Shown here: positions 1-12,432 of the stretch, piece by piece
Position numbering within the stretch: the first letter of the stretch is position 1
Layout: each line of letters starts with the position of its first letter
NCBI GenBank assembly: GCA_945910005.1
Contig: OX246746.1
Coordinates: 30,375,659 to 30,439,658 of the forward strand
DNA from: Isoperla grammatica
Lineage: Eukaryota; Arthropoda; Insecta; Plecoptera; Perlodidae
Length of the DNA: 64,000 bases
Direction of reading: 5' to 3'
Notes under the pieces: model-generated
Seen by the model: only the letters and a program-made list of their open reading frames with translations
What the model was told of the DNA's origin: nothing
The model's database searches: none
Program-made: the position numbers and the translations under genes

Positions 1-27
1 TAAATTTGAAAAAAAAAAAAAAAAAAA

Positions 28-219
28 ACTACTACTACTACTACTACTACCACTACTACTACTACTACTCTACTACCACTACTACAACTACTACTACTAC
101 CACTACTACCACTACTACTACTACTACTCTACTACTACTACTACTACCACTACTACTACCAATACTACTATTCTTCTTCTACTACTACTACTACAACAAC
201 TCTATTACTACCACTACTA

Positions 220-250
<31 letters not shown>

Positions 251-330
251 CACTACTACCACTACTTCCACCACTACTTACTACTACACCTATCACTACT
301 ACTACTCTTACTACTTCTACCACTTCTACG
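28..330. repeat. (CTA)n microsatellite
   Basis: Imperfect trinucleotide array of CTA/ACT units with occasional CCA and CTT variants, preceded by a run of A. Open frames across it are low-complexity (poly-Tyr/poly-Thr) artefacts. Confidence 0.95.
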
Positions 331-437
331 ATAACTAGGACAAAATTTTCGAGGTTATATACAGGTGTGCTAGGGATTGAATACCTCCGTGCTGAAGTAC
401 CCCCCGGTAAAAGAACACTAGGGATACAATACTCCTC

Positions 438-2190
438 GGTAATACAGCCCTAGAGCTGGGGTACCCCCAGTACACAGGCCCTAGTGTACGAATACCGCCT
501 CCCGTGTACGAATACCCCCTACCCGGTAAACGATCACAAGGGATACAGTACCTCCCAGCCATTTAAATATCAAAGGTATTGTTGAGGGGGGTATTTAAGC
601 CCTAGGGACGTAGTACCTCCTATGATTAACTCGTGTTTAAAGACTCAGGGGGGTACTTGAGCCCTAGGGATGTATCATCTCCCATGATTAACTCGTGTAA
701 TAAGACTCAGGGAGGTACTTGAGCCCTAGGGATGTATTACCTCCTATGATTAACTCGTGTTATAAACCTCAGGGGGGTATTTGAGCCCTAGGGATGTATT
801 ACCTCCCATGATTTACTCGTGTAATAAGACTCAGGGGGGTACTTGAGCCCTAGGGATGAATAACCTGCCATGATTAACTCGTGTAATAAGACTCAGGGAG
901 GTACTTGAGCCCTAGGGATGTATTACCTCCCATGATTAACTCGTGTAATAAGACTCAGAGAGGTACTTGAACCCTAGGGATGTATTACTTCCCATGATTA
1001 ACTCGTGTTATAAACCTCAGGGGGGTATTTGAACCCTAGGGATGTATTACTTCCCATGATTTACTCGTGTTATAAACCTTAGGGGGGGGAGGGAGGTTTA
1101 TAACACGAGTTAATCATGGGAGGTAATACATCCCTAGGGCTCAAGTACCTCCCTGAGTCTTATTAAACGAGTTAATCATGGGAGGTAATACATCCCTAGG
1201 GCTAAAGTACCTCCCTGAGTCTTATTACACGAGTAAATCATGGGAGGTAATACATCCCTAGGGCTCAAATACCCCCCTGAGGTTTATAACACGAGTTAAT
1301 CATGGGAGGTAATACATCCCTAGGGCTCAAATACCCCCCTCAGATTTATAATACGAGTTAATCATTGGAGGTAATACATCCCTAGGGCTCAAATACCCCC
1401 CTGAGTCTTAATACACGAGTTAATCATAGGAGGTAATACATCCCTAGGGCTCAAATACCCCCCTGAGGTTTATAACACGAGTTTATCATGGGAGGTAATA
1501 CATCCCTAGGGCTCAAGTACCCCCCTGAGGTTTATAACACGAGTTAATCATGGAAGGTACATCCCTAGGGCTCAAATACCCCCCTGAGTCTTATTACACG
1601 AGTTAATTATGGGAGGTAATACATCCCTAGGGCTCAAATACCCCCCTGAGATTTATAAAACGAGTTTATCATGGGAGGTAATACATCCCTAGGGTTCAAA
1701 TACCCCCCTGAGGTTTATAACACGAGTTAATCATGGGAGGTAATACATCCCTAGGGCTCAAATACCCCCCTCAGATTTATAATACGAGTTAATCATTGGA
1801 GGTAATACATCCCTAGGGCTCAAGTACCTCCCTGAGTCTTATTACACGAGTTAATCATGGAAGGTAGTACATCCCTAGGGCTCAAATACCCCCCTGAGTT
1901 TTATAACACGAGTTATTCATGGGAGGTAATACATACCTAGGGCTCAAGTACCCCCCTGAGTCTTAATACACGAGTTAATCATTGGAGGTAATACATCCCT
2001 AGGGCTCAAGTACCCCCCTCAGGCCTAAACAATACCTTTGATATTTAAATGGCTGGGAGGTACTGTATCCCTAGTGATCGTTTACCGGGTAGGGGGTATT
2101 GGTACACGGGAGGAGGTATTCGTACACTAGGGCTTGTGTACCGGGGGGGGGGGGGGGGGGGGGTACCCCAGCTCTAGGGCTGTATTACCG
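438..2190. mobile_element. Fold-back element: long inverted repeat built of 62-bp subrepeats
   Basis: Two arms are reverse complements around a centre at about 1080-1093. The left arm carries 8 copies and the right arm 15 copies of a roughly 62-bp unit with the core CCCTAGGGATGTATTACCTC, in opposite orientation. Outside the tandem units both arms share a unique segment containing the words ATTTAAATATCAAAGGTATTG, GATCAC(A/T)AGGGATACAGTACC and GGTAATACAGCCCTAGAGCTGG, at 438-575 on the left and 2025-2190 on the right. The architecture matches fold-back (FB/Galileo-like) transposons, whose long TIRs contain tandem subrepeats. I see no transposase. The outermost ends are degraded and I could not define a target-site duplication. 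A palindromic satellite is the alternative. Confidence 0.8.
2143..2163 (+). repeat. Poly-G tract
   Basis: Run of about 20 G inside the right arm of the fold-back element. The length of such a homopolymer is uncertain in any assembly. Confidence 0.9.
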
Positions 2191-2410
2191 GGGGGTGTTC
2201 CATCACGGGGGTACTCAGTCCCTGCTACAGTTCGCCATGCAGACGGCTGTTGATTGAAGCAACTCCTCTGACTGTAGGGCAGTGTGTCAGCGCCAGTTCA
2301 CGCAGCTCGTGTGTGTCGAGGTCTTTCAGTATCACACCCACCACCACAACCCAAGCACTGTTGAAATCGTAGCGTTGTCGTTAGTTGATAGAATATTGGT
2401 ACTTATTCTT

Positions 2411-2712
2411 GCGGCTCAAGCTAGCGTGAATCCCTCCTCGACGCTCGACTGCCACAAACGCCAGTACAGTTACAAGGTTTCCAAGGCCAATAGCGCAGGG
2501 AGGGTGTGTTGATGTGTCAGGGAACTAACACCATCTTGTTGAACCAGGCTAACGCTGTGGCTCTTGTTACTGGGTGCGGCTCAAGCTAGCGTGAATCCCT
2601 CCTCGACGCTCGACTGCCACATACGCCAGTACAGTTACAAGGTTTCCAAGGCCGACAGCGCAGGGAGGGTGTGTTGATGTGTCAGGGAACTAACACCATC
2701 TTGTTGAACCAG
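2411..2712 (+). pseudogene. Two tandem partial copies of the GPB5 first exon
   Basis: Units start at 2411, 2576 and 2741 (each begins GCGGCTCAAG), an exact 165-bp period. The third unit is the working GPB5 exon. Units 1 and 2 carry the same signal-peptide end and the first cysteine segment (DCHKRQYSYKVSKA and DCHIRQYSYKVSKA). They run into an in-frame TGA (2510-2512 and 2675-2677) where the real exon continues with CWDSINV. Each repeat also carries a copy of the intron end with branch-site-like CTAAC and a CAG acceptor (AG at 2546-2547 and 2711-2712). Splicing into copy 2 would give a truncated chain. The sequence upstream of copy 1 differs from that before copies 2 and 3. Confidence 0.85.
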
Positions 2713-2890
2713 GCTAACGCTGTGGCTCTTGTTACTGGGCGCGGCTCAAGCTAGCGTGAATCCCTCCTCGACGCTCGACTGCCACAGACGCCAGTACAGT
2801 TACAAGGTTTCCAAGGCCGACAGCGCGGGGAGGGCGTGCTGGGACTCCATTAACGTCATGTCTTGCTGGGGTCGCTGCGACTCGAACGAG
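2713..2890 (+). CDS. GPB5: GPB5 coding exon with signal peptide and first half of the knot
   Basis: Acceptor CAG at 2710-2712 is preceded by a CTAAC branch-like site. Donor GT is at 2891. Length is 178 = 1 + 59 codons. It encodes the leader, then DCHRRQYSYKV, ACWDSINVMSCWGRCDSNE. The 5' part is shared with two upstream tandem copies. Confidence 0.9.
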
Positions 2891-5417
2891 GTATTTATTT
2901 AGTCACAAGTTTATCATGTTGAAACAGTTAGGATTGTTCTGCAGTAGGAGTTTTACAGATACTATAGTTATATTTCTTGGCCCAATATTATGAACACCTA
3001 AATACAAGCTGATAAACTATGAGATAGATTTTAAGTCTTCTTATTGGTGGGTGGTTGCCATGGTGAAAACAAGTTTTTATATTGCTACTAACTTTATTTT
3101 TAGCTGCTCGCAATACCGGCCAATAAACTAATAGTAGAATGACTATAAATATTTATCTGCTTTTACAGGAATTTCGTATCTACGTATGTGTTACATGTCT
3201 GACCTGTCAGTTCAAAAATAATATACACAATTTTTGAACAGATTCTTCGTATTAATTTCACGAACATTTTCGAAAAAGGTAATTAATTTACATAATTACA
3301 AAATAAGTAAGATATTTTTTAAGCAATGTTTGTCACAAATGTACTTGCCATCCATACGTGTGTATTGTTATGACATTCCTGTTCACGTAGGTAAATATGT
3401 ATACTACTACTTATATTAGTTATGTTACTGTTATGTATGTACGTAGTTGTGTGTCTGCAGTACTGTTAGTTACTAAGAGTCATTGTGGACTACCAGACAT
3501 CATAACTGCTACCGATTGTTCTTAGTTAAAAGCTATATGTGAAGGTCCGTGAAAATAACTTTATTTGACAGTACTATCTTTCGTTTATGAATTAACTAGG
3601 AATTCGCTCCGCGTTGCCAGATGAGCGATTTTTTTTTGTAAATCAAACAAATCATTTGCATATCAAATTACTCTTACAAAAAATACCTTTATAATGAACA
3701 AATGATTTTTTTACAAGATTGCGGCTCAAGTAACAACTTTAGAATTTGCTTGTATTATTTCTCGATATGTTGCTAATAACTGCACGAAATATTATTTAAA
3801 TCCGTTAAGAAGTTTTCTTTAAATGAAGTAAAACCTTCAAGTTGATTTTCCCATGGATTTCCGCATAATTTCATTCAACCGTGCTTTTCTCAATAGGCTC
3901 TAATTCATAAATTATTAAACTTATCTGTGTATAAAACGTTTCATAATGTAGATACAAGCTAGATCTAAAACGCGATTTTTTTTAATCATACAATAACCGT
4001 CTTGAAACCATAATAAAAGCTTTTTAATTTGTCGACCAAGTTCGTTGTGAGCTTTTGCATGTTTGCCATGAACATCATAAAACATAACACCTCATTGTAT
4101 CAATTTTATAACAGCTATCAAAATTCCAAATACATATTGAGAAAGGTCTGAGTGCACACGCCATTGTTGATGCATACTATGTGCATCTTACTTCAATGGT
4201 CCGCAAATACGAATCATATCGGTGGAACACTGTACAAAAAAAAAAATAAAAAAATAAATTGCCGTAAATAAACAATATTTTTTTAAAACATGGTGGTTAA
4301 CGTTACAATTTTAAGACTATTTTCAAGTGTTGGCATCGTCGATGTGGATCTATAAATAAAACTTTATTTAAATCCGTATGTACAAGTTTTAATTAAATTA
4401 AATAAATAGCAAATATTAATTTTTCAGTAATTAATTTTTTGTAGGTTGGCTCCTTGACGAATTTTGCTAGTTATGTCAACAGCATCGAGTTTCGTGGTCA
4501 TGAGTAGTGACGGTAGTGACAAGAGTAACATGAATTTCAGTGATGTTCACCGGTTTATACAAGTGTCTATGCTTTGCGGTAGACCTGGTTCGAAAATTGT
4601 TTCATTCATGCTCATTTTCTTAAAATTATTCCTACAGATTAGAGTGTTATCGTCATTCATGAAATTCACGGACCTCGATAAATATGACATCGATTTACCA
4701 ATGCCGCAGAATGTCACTATATAGACTCATCCAGTAAATGTTGTTACAAATTCAGTGCTGACATTTTGGTACCATCACTTTGTATACAGTAGTCATCATA
4801 AGAACACAATCATAATTGTATTGTGATTATAATGTATATGTAAAGATAAGTCCAAATTGTACACTATATTTACGAAAAACAAAAGAAACATTATCGTTTT
4901 TATTTTTTTAACTTAGGACGGCAATTTGAAATAGATTCGTCGTTCATTATTTTACTCATATCTAGTTGAAAGTAATTTTCGTAAAACATCAATTTTAATT
5001 TGTTGGCTACTGTGGAAAATTTAACAGACAAGAGGTAATTTCCCCTTTTGTAATCAAGCAAAAAATCTATATTTAAAAAGAGTTTTTGTTAGACTGTACC
5101 TTTTAATGAAAGCTCGTCGGCGTAAAAAAAAAAAAAAAAATGTTGCAGGTGTCGTCGGGATATCTCAATTAGCAGGTCACTGATTGCAGATCTCTGACTG
5201 GAGGTTCCCGTACAAGCGGTCCTACCACCCGGTGTGCCTTCACGACACCCGAGAGCTGACGACTGTAACCTTGAGACACTGCGAGGAGGGGGTGGAGCCG
5301 GGTACTGAGCGGTATGACTATCTGGAGGCTCTTACCTGTCGCTGCTCCGTGTGCCGCTCCTCTGAGGCCAGCTGTGAGGGGCTGCGATACAGAGGACAAC
5401 CATTCACCACCCCATAA
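2713..5417 (+). CDS. GPB5: Glycoprotein hormone beta-5 (thyrostimulin beta), two exons, 5' exon not found
   Basis: Secreted cystine-knot hormone subunit that pairs with GPA2 and in animals signals through an LGR-type receptor. Coding exons are 2713-2890 and 5190-5417, joined at a phase-0 intron (GAG|GTATTT ... TTGCAG|ATC). The join yields the family hallmark CWGRCDSNEISDWRFPYKR followed by HPVC, a C-x-C motif (TCRCSVC) and a last cysteine, ten cysteines in all. The N-terminus after the acceptor is a hydrophobic leader (LTLWLLLLGAAQAS), so a cleaved signal peptide is likely. The first exon base completes a codon begun upstream, and no in-frame ATG occurs after the acceptor, so the start lies in an earlier exon. 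Stop is TAA at 5415-5417. The 134 codons found match the usual 130-150 residues. No N-glycosylation sequon is visible (the NPS has proline). Family assignment is secure; the 5' end is open. Confidence 0.92.
2891..5189 (+). other. GPB5 intron
   Basis: 2.3-kb AT-rich intron. I see no transposon ends or exon-like blocks. An 86-codon open frame at 4464-4724 has no recognisable features. Confidence 0.8.
5190..5417 (+). CDS. GPB5: GPB5 last exon
   Basis: 75 codons plus stop. It begins ISDWRFPYKRSYHPVC and contains RHCEEGVEPG, the C-x-C of the knot (TCRCSVC) and a final ASCEG. Open in phase 0 from the upstream exon. Confidence 0.94.
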   Translation: MSDWRFPYKRSYHPVCLHDTRELTTVTLRHCEEGVEPGTERYDYLEALTCRCSVCRSSEASCEGLRYRGQPFTTP

Positions 5418-7765
5418 ACACGATTACTCACTACATATTGAGCTACACCAAAAAATTTCAAGATTTTTTTTGTGAACATAAGCAAGAATATGATTTATTT
5501 CGCGTTCACTAAGCTTTTTAAGAATCAAACTGTTCAATCAAGCTTAATTAATTAGGGGCGTTTTGTAACTATAGGTATAAGTGTTTTCTGTTCTCAGAAA
5601 TAATGTGACACATCTGAAATTTTGCGTGGTTGTAGTTAAAATAAAAACTAAGGTTCAATAAGTGTACATTTAGATTCAATCTGTGGAAAATATATTTTTT
5701 TTAAAATTATGACAACTGTTTTTTGGCATTTTAGAAAATTTGTTAAACGTAATACAGCCATTAATTTTTCTAGTTGAGGTCTGTTAATTAAAAAAATGTA
5801 CACTTATCAGTCTATTTTTTGTACATCCTTAGAAACTACGCTTACTTTTAGATGCATATGTTCACCGACGACGAAGCTAAACCCCAAATACTAAAAATGA
5901 ACGGCCTCTGCAGCCTTAATGCAAAACGTTCCTCAGTCAACAAGGAACTACATCAACAATATCATGATTTAAAACATTATTTAATGATATATGATATAAT
6001 TCCCGTTCAGCAAGCTACACCAAGATTGTAAAGATTTTTCTTTTCGTGCACATATTTAAAAATATGATTTTTCTAAACATGTAATTAATAAAAAACATAG
6101 TATGTGTAGAGTGTCTCAAAATGTAGGTATACTTCTTCTGTACATGTTGGCCGCGCAGCGCAGATTTTTTGTGTTTTGCGTGAAAACCCGGACATTAAAA
6201 CCTTCAGCCACGATTGGGAACAGCTGATCAAGTAGATCTCACAGTTTGCCAGAATACTACCTTAAAAAGAAATACCACCGAACCAGACGTTATACGTTGC
6301 TGATGGTCTATCTATACTATTTTCCGAACCAAGATTTATTCACGCCGGTAAAATGCAAACACAAAGGACGTTTTTGATGTTGTTAGAGACCGTAAATGTA
6401 AATCATTCCTTTCTTCCTCAAAGTACTCACAATCCCTTGTGGTACAGGCAACTCCAAACCATATTTACCTTCAGCTACCACAGTTCTAGTTCATAAATGT
6501 TGACGAATGCACACACGCATCAAATTTAGTACTCTACAATGTTTGGTTTATTTATTTATTTCGTGCACAAAATAATCGGAGGTCGGTTGTTTTTAAAATC
6601 TATGCAAAGCTTCTTGCTATTTGGAGAACCTGTCATCGTGATTGAGTATACAACCTTGTATAATACACAGAGAGCAACAAATCAGACGTGTTGAACCGAA
6701 CATTTGACGGCGTGCTTCTTCATTCGGAAAACAGTGTACAGTGAGTGGTCAATGCGTATGCCCAGCAAATGCGGGACGTAAGTTCGAGTTCTAGGTGGCG
6801 CAGGATTACCTCATTTCCGATTTCCACGCTGAAAAGCTCCACGAGTGTTTCTCTTATCATAATAATTCATTAGATTATATTGCCTTCAATTGAATAACTT
6901 GATGTAGCTCTTTCAAACTCGTAAAAAAATAAAAAAATGTTTTTTACGTGGCTTATTTTCATGCGCAGTATAACGTTTCGTAATTAATTTCTGGGCAATT
7001 TTGTTCATAATATGCTTACATACATGTGATATTTCTCTACGAGTAGAAAGGGACATACCTGTAAAGGTTCCTATATTACATATGGAGTGTATTTACATGG
7101 GCCAATGTCTGTGGAGATTGCTTGTACTAATATAAAGCTGTAGGCCTACATCCTAGAGTCGAGAAGATACCCCTTTGGCTTTTGCTGATATACTCTAATA
7201 AAAAAATCTTCTAACATGTAATGCAATGTGTTATTACTGTTTCCTTCTCACCACGTCCTTATTATATCCTATATAGGTATAGCAGAAACAGTAACAATAA
7301 TTTATGGGTTTGGTGATCGATTTCCGTAAATTTCGCCACATTCATAATCATAAATAAACGGCAATGGGCAACTCGCAATATTAAACCACGCAAAATAACA
7401 GTACTTTAATGATATCTTGGGAACTCTGCAAGTAGGGAAAAGTAATCAGCGAATTGGTTTCGTATCAGCTGAAAATTTTAAAATAATGAAATTGTTAGGA
7501 ATATTAATTATGTAATCAAATTCAAAAGTGTATAACTACCAAGTTACGTAATCAATCAAAGAAATGAGCATCGTACTAATTATATTTATACGTAATGTTT
7601 GTAAGTTTGTAAATAGAAATACATCGTTTAGCTGAACAAACACCAGATCGTTGTTATAAATACGTTTTACTTTACTCTATAAAATATTTGTGGGGTGGCG
7701 TGGGTGGAAAGTTTGTGGTTGTAAATACAACATTATTTTGTAAAAAAGAATTTACCAATGACCTG
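5418..7765. other. Intergenic, no gene seen
   Basis: AT-rich DNA downstream of GPB5. No convincing exon, repeat family or RNA gene recognised. AATAAA-like words are present but a polyadenylation site cannot be chosen from sequence alone. Confidence 0.5.
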
Positions 7766-7767
7766 AG

Positions 7768-9500
7768 AATATGTTATGAATGTGTATGCAATGCGTGTGT
7801 TATGAATGTGTTATGAATGTGTAATGAATGTGTTATGAATGTGTTATGAATGTGTATGTAATGCTTGTGTTTTAAATGTGTTATGAATGTGTAATGAATG
7901 TGTTATGAATGTGTTATAAGTTATGACTTATGAATGTGAATGAATGTGTATGTAATGCGTGTGTTATAATGGTGTTATGATTGTGTATGTAATGAATGTG
8001 TATTGAATGTGTTATGAATGTGTATCTAATGCATGTGTTATGCGTGTGTTATGAATGTGTTATGAATGTGTATGTAATGCGTGTGTTATGAATGTGTTAT
8101 GAATGTGTAATGAATGTCTAATGAATGTGTTATGAATGTGTATGTAATGCGTGTGTTATAATGGTGTTATGATTGTGTATGTAATTAATGTGTATTGAAT
8201 GTGTTATGCATGTGTATCTAATGCGTGTGTTATGCGTGTGTTATGAATGTGTTATGAATGTGTATGTAATGCGTGTGTTATGAATGTGTTATGAATGTGT
8301 ATGTTATGCGTGTGTTATGCGTGTGTTATGAATGTGTTATGAATATGTATGTAATACGTGTGTTATAAATGTGTTATGAATGTGTATTCAATGCGTGTGT
8401 TATGAATGTGTTATGAATGTGTAATGAATGTCTAATGAATGTGTTATGAATGTGTATGTAATGCGTGTGTTATAATGGTGTTATGATTGTGTATGTAATG
8501 AATGTGTATTGAATGTGTTATGAATGTGTATGTAATGCGTGTGTTCTGCGTGTGTTATGAATGTGTTATGAATGTGTATGTAATACGTGTGTTATAAATG
8601 TGTTATGAATGTGTATGTAATGCGTGTGTTCTGCGTGTGTTATGAATGTGTTATGAATGTGTATGTAATGCGTGTGTTCTGCGTGTGTTATGAATGTGTT
8701 ATGAATGTGTATGTAATACGTGTGTTATAAATGTGTTATGAATGTGTATGTAATGCGTGTGTTCTGCGTGTGTTATGAATGTGTTATGAATGTGTATGTA
8801 ATACGTGTGTTATAAATGTGTTATGAATGTGTATGTAATGCGTGTGTTCTGCGTGTGTTATGAATGTGTTATGAATGTGTATGTAATACGTGTGTTATAA
8901 ATGTGTTATGAATGTGTATGTAATGCGTGTGTTCTGCGTGTGTTATGAATGTGTTATGAATGTGTATGTAATGCGTGTGTTCTGCGTGTGTTATGAATGT
9001 GTTATGAATGTGTATGTAATACGTGTGTTATAAATGTGTTATGAATGTGTATGTAATGCGTGTGTTCTGCGTGTGTTATGAATGTGTTATGAATGTGTAT
9101 GTAATGCGTGTGTTCTGCGTGTGTTATGAATGTGTTATGAATGTGTATGTAATGCGTGTGTTCTGCGTGTGTTATGAATGTGTTATGAATGTGTATGTAA
9201 TGCGTGTGTTCTGCGTGTGTTATGAATGTGTTATGAATGTGTATGTAATACGTGTGTTATAAATGTGTTATGAATGTGTATGTAATGCGTGTGTTATGAA
9301 TGTGTAATGAATGTGTTATGAATGTGAATGTAATGCGTGTGTTATGATTGTGTTGTGAATGTGTTATGAATGTGAATGTAAAGCGTGTGTTATAAGTGTG
9401 TTATGAATGTGTTATGAATGTGTATGTAATGCGTGTGTTATGAGTGTGTTATGAGTGTGTTATGAATGTGAATGTAATGAGTGTGTAATGCGTGTGTTAG
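7768..9500. repeat. Minisatellite of TGTTATGAATG / TGTATGTAATGCG words
   Basis: About 1.7 kb of short words (GTGTTATGAATGTG, TATGTAATGCGTGTG, GTTCTGCGTG). The central part (8540-9260) is organised into a higher-order unit of about 46 bp ending in GTTCTGCGTGTG. The 79-codon frame at 9023-9262 is a by-product of the repeat. Confidence 0.93.
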
Positions 9501-9575
<75 letters not shown>

Positions 9576-9616
9576 TACTACTACTACTACTACTACTATC
9601 ACTACTACTACTTCTT
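9499..9616. repeat. (CTA)n microsatellite
   Basis: CTA/TAC trinucleotide array directly abutting the minisatellite, with a few TTC interruptions. Confidence 0.95.
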
Positions 9617-9706
9617 AAATTCATTTGAGTTAACTTACATACTTATATATAACTATTTTAATGTATCAGAAACTACTATTTTACAACGCTTATATTAGCT
9701 TGCCTT

Positions 9707-12000
9707 TAGACCATGGGCCAGCTAATAGAAACCCTCCCCCCCCCCCCCCCCCCCCGGTGCGGAAGGTTTGAAAGTGGTTTTGTACACCTCTTAATATTAC
9801 ATTTTGATTTTCACTTGTTAGCCAACACAACTTTGGTGGAACAGCCAACCAGGGCTGTCCAAAGATTTTGGTCTAAATAGTACAAATATTAATTGTGAGT
9901 CTTGTAGTAAGAAAGTAGTTAGTTTTACGTAAGGTTATAACTATGTATGTATTTTATTGTCTTATTTTAAAAAATTGTTTGAGACCCAATTGGCCATTAT
10001 CTTCGGAGATATCACCCTGTGTCGTTTTGGACATCATGAAATTCTTTAGTCACAAATGTCGTTTGCGACCACTCTAATGAAAGGTCTTGATGAGTTCATT
10101 ACGAATAAGTAATTTATTATACATGTCAATAATACATTTTCAGGGGTAATCACGCTTTAAACGTCAAAATCCATCTTCGATCGCTATTTTTTGCACTATT
10201 AGCTAATAAAAGTGAGAAGTTTCTATTTTTTTTTCTTTGTAGCTTTTAAATATATGTTAGTGTATTAAAATTGTTTGTAATATGGGATTTCCATAGAATA
10301 ATATCCATTTTAGGTTATTGTTTTAATTTTTAATTTAATTTTTTTTTCATTAATTAACGTCGTTTAAAAAGAAACACGTTTATTTAAGGATTGTGCAGCT
10401 TTTATAATACAAATTCATGTCACTTAGTTGGTGGAACAGTCAAAAGTCACAAAATAACAAACATAAACGCTCAAGAAACGCAATTAATATTTATGTATAT
10501 ACATGTGAGATGCCACATTTTGACACCCCTGGTGGGTGCATCCGCTAAAACCGTGTTGTATATTGAGTAAAAATGCGAAGACAATCTATTCAAGTACTCA
10601 AACCCGCTTCCATCATCTTCCACGATGTGGGTAATATGGGAGGTCATAGACTGGCCAAACTATATATTATCTACTCAAAGTAAACCCAAAAATGTATATG
10701 GAAAGTTTTGTGCACCCCTTAAATGGAAAAATGTATTTAATTAAGTATTTTGAATGTTAAAGAACATATACGTCCAGAATTGTTAATTTACTGTCCAGAA
10801 TCGCAATTAACATCAATATTGCTCCTTATTTCGCCATGTTTGGATACCCCTGGTGGGTGCATCCACCAAAACTATGTTGGCTAACAAGCTAAAATTGAAA
10901 GACAGTGTACCAAAGTATCCAAAAACAGTTCTAAACTTTCCGGCATATGGGGAACGGGGGGTTACAAATGGGGTAAACCCTATACATGTTATGCTCAAAG
11001 TAAACAAATAAAATGTATAAATTATTAAATTCAATGTATTATATATTGTGTTGTGCGACCATTTAAATGGGAAAATGTATAATTAACAATTTCAATGTGT
11101 TAAAGGTTACTTAATTCCAAAAATGTTCATTTTATTGTCAAAAGCACAATTATCATTAATATTGCTCACTATTTCGACATTTTGGATAGCCCTGGTAAGT
11201 GCACTCACAAAAAACCATCTTGGCTAACAAGTAAAAATCAAAAGGTCATGTATCAAAGTATACAAAAACACTTTCAGACCTTCCAATATTGGAGGGGTGG
11301 GGGGTTACAGATGGGGCAAACATGATACATTTTAACCTAAAAAATTCACATAAAATGTATATAGATTTAGAATGTTTTTCTCACCCCTGAAAAATTAAAA
11401 ATTCATGTTATCAAGCATTTTAGATGCGTGAGGTTATATACTTACAACTATTTTGATTTATTCTCAAGAATTGCATATAATATTAATATCGATTTGTATG
11501 GTGGCACATTTGGACAACCCTGGTAGATGCACCCGCCAAAACCATGTTGGCTAACAAGTGAAAATCAAAAGAACATATATAAAAGTAATCGAAACCACTT
11601 TTAGACCTTCCATTATTTGAGGGGTGGGGCGTTACAGAGCGGCCAAACTATATAAATGTTTTGTTCGAAATAAAAACAAAACATGAATAGATATCTAGTT
11701 TGTGTAACCCTGAAAATCAACAAATTGTATTATTTAGTAGCTTACGTATAAAAGAGTACATCCTTATAAAAATAGTTAATTCTTTGAACTGGCAACATAC
11801 CTCAATTAATATTTTTATGGTTTTCACAGCACCACATTTGGACACCCCTGGTGGGTGCACCCACCAAAACCTTGTTGGCTAACAAGTGAAAATCGAAAGT
11901 CAATATATCAAAGTACTCAAAACCACTTTCAGACCTTCCGCACCGGGGGGGGGGGGGGGGGGGGGGGGGGAGGGGGGGGTTATAGCTGGCCCAAGGTCTA
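9707..12000. mobile_element. Inverted/tandem repeat element with poly-C/poly-G near each end
   Basis: The left block (9707-about 9910) is the reverse complement of the right block (about 11790-12000). The outer ends are TAGACCATGGGCCAGCTAATA and TATAGCTGGCCCAAGGTCTA, each followed inward by a homopolymer (C at 9728-9755, G at 11945-11979). Direct copies of the same block occur at about 10505, 10830, 11165, 11500 and 11830, a period near 332 bp. Each holds a CC(T)GGTGGGTGCA segment, a GGCTAACAAG segment and a CTTTCAGACCTTCC segment. No protein is encoded. It resembles a non-autonomous DNA element with internal tandem repeats. A possible 3-bp CTT duplication flanks it. Confidence 0.7.
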
Positions 12001-12053
12001 CTTGTTTGTCTGTCTGGACGGAATCTTTGAATCGATATTCCACCTATTTATTT

Positions 12054-12432
<379 letters not shown>

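Noticed and set aside
4464..4724. 86-codon frame in the GPB5 intron
   Set aside because: No recognisable domain, no splice context, AT-rich background; chance frame.
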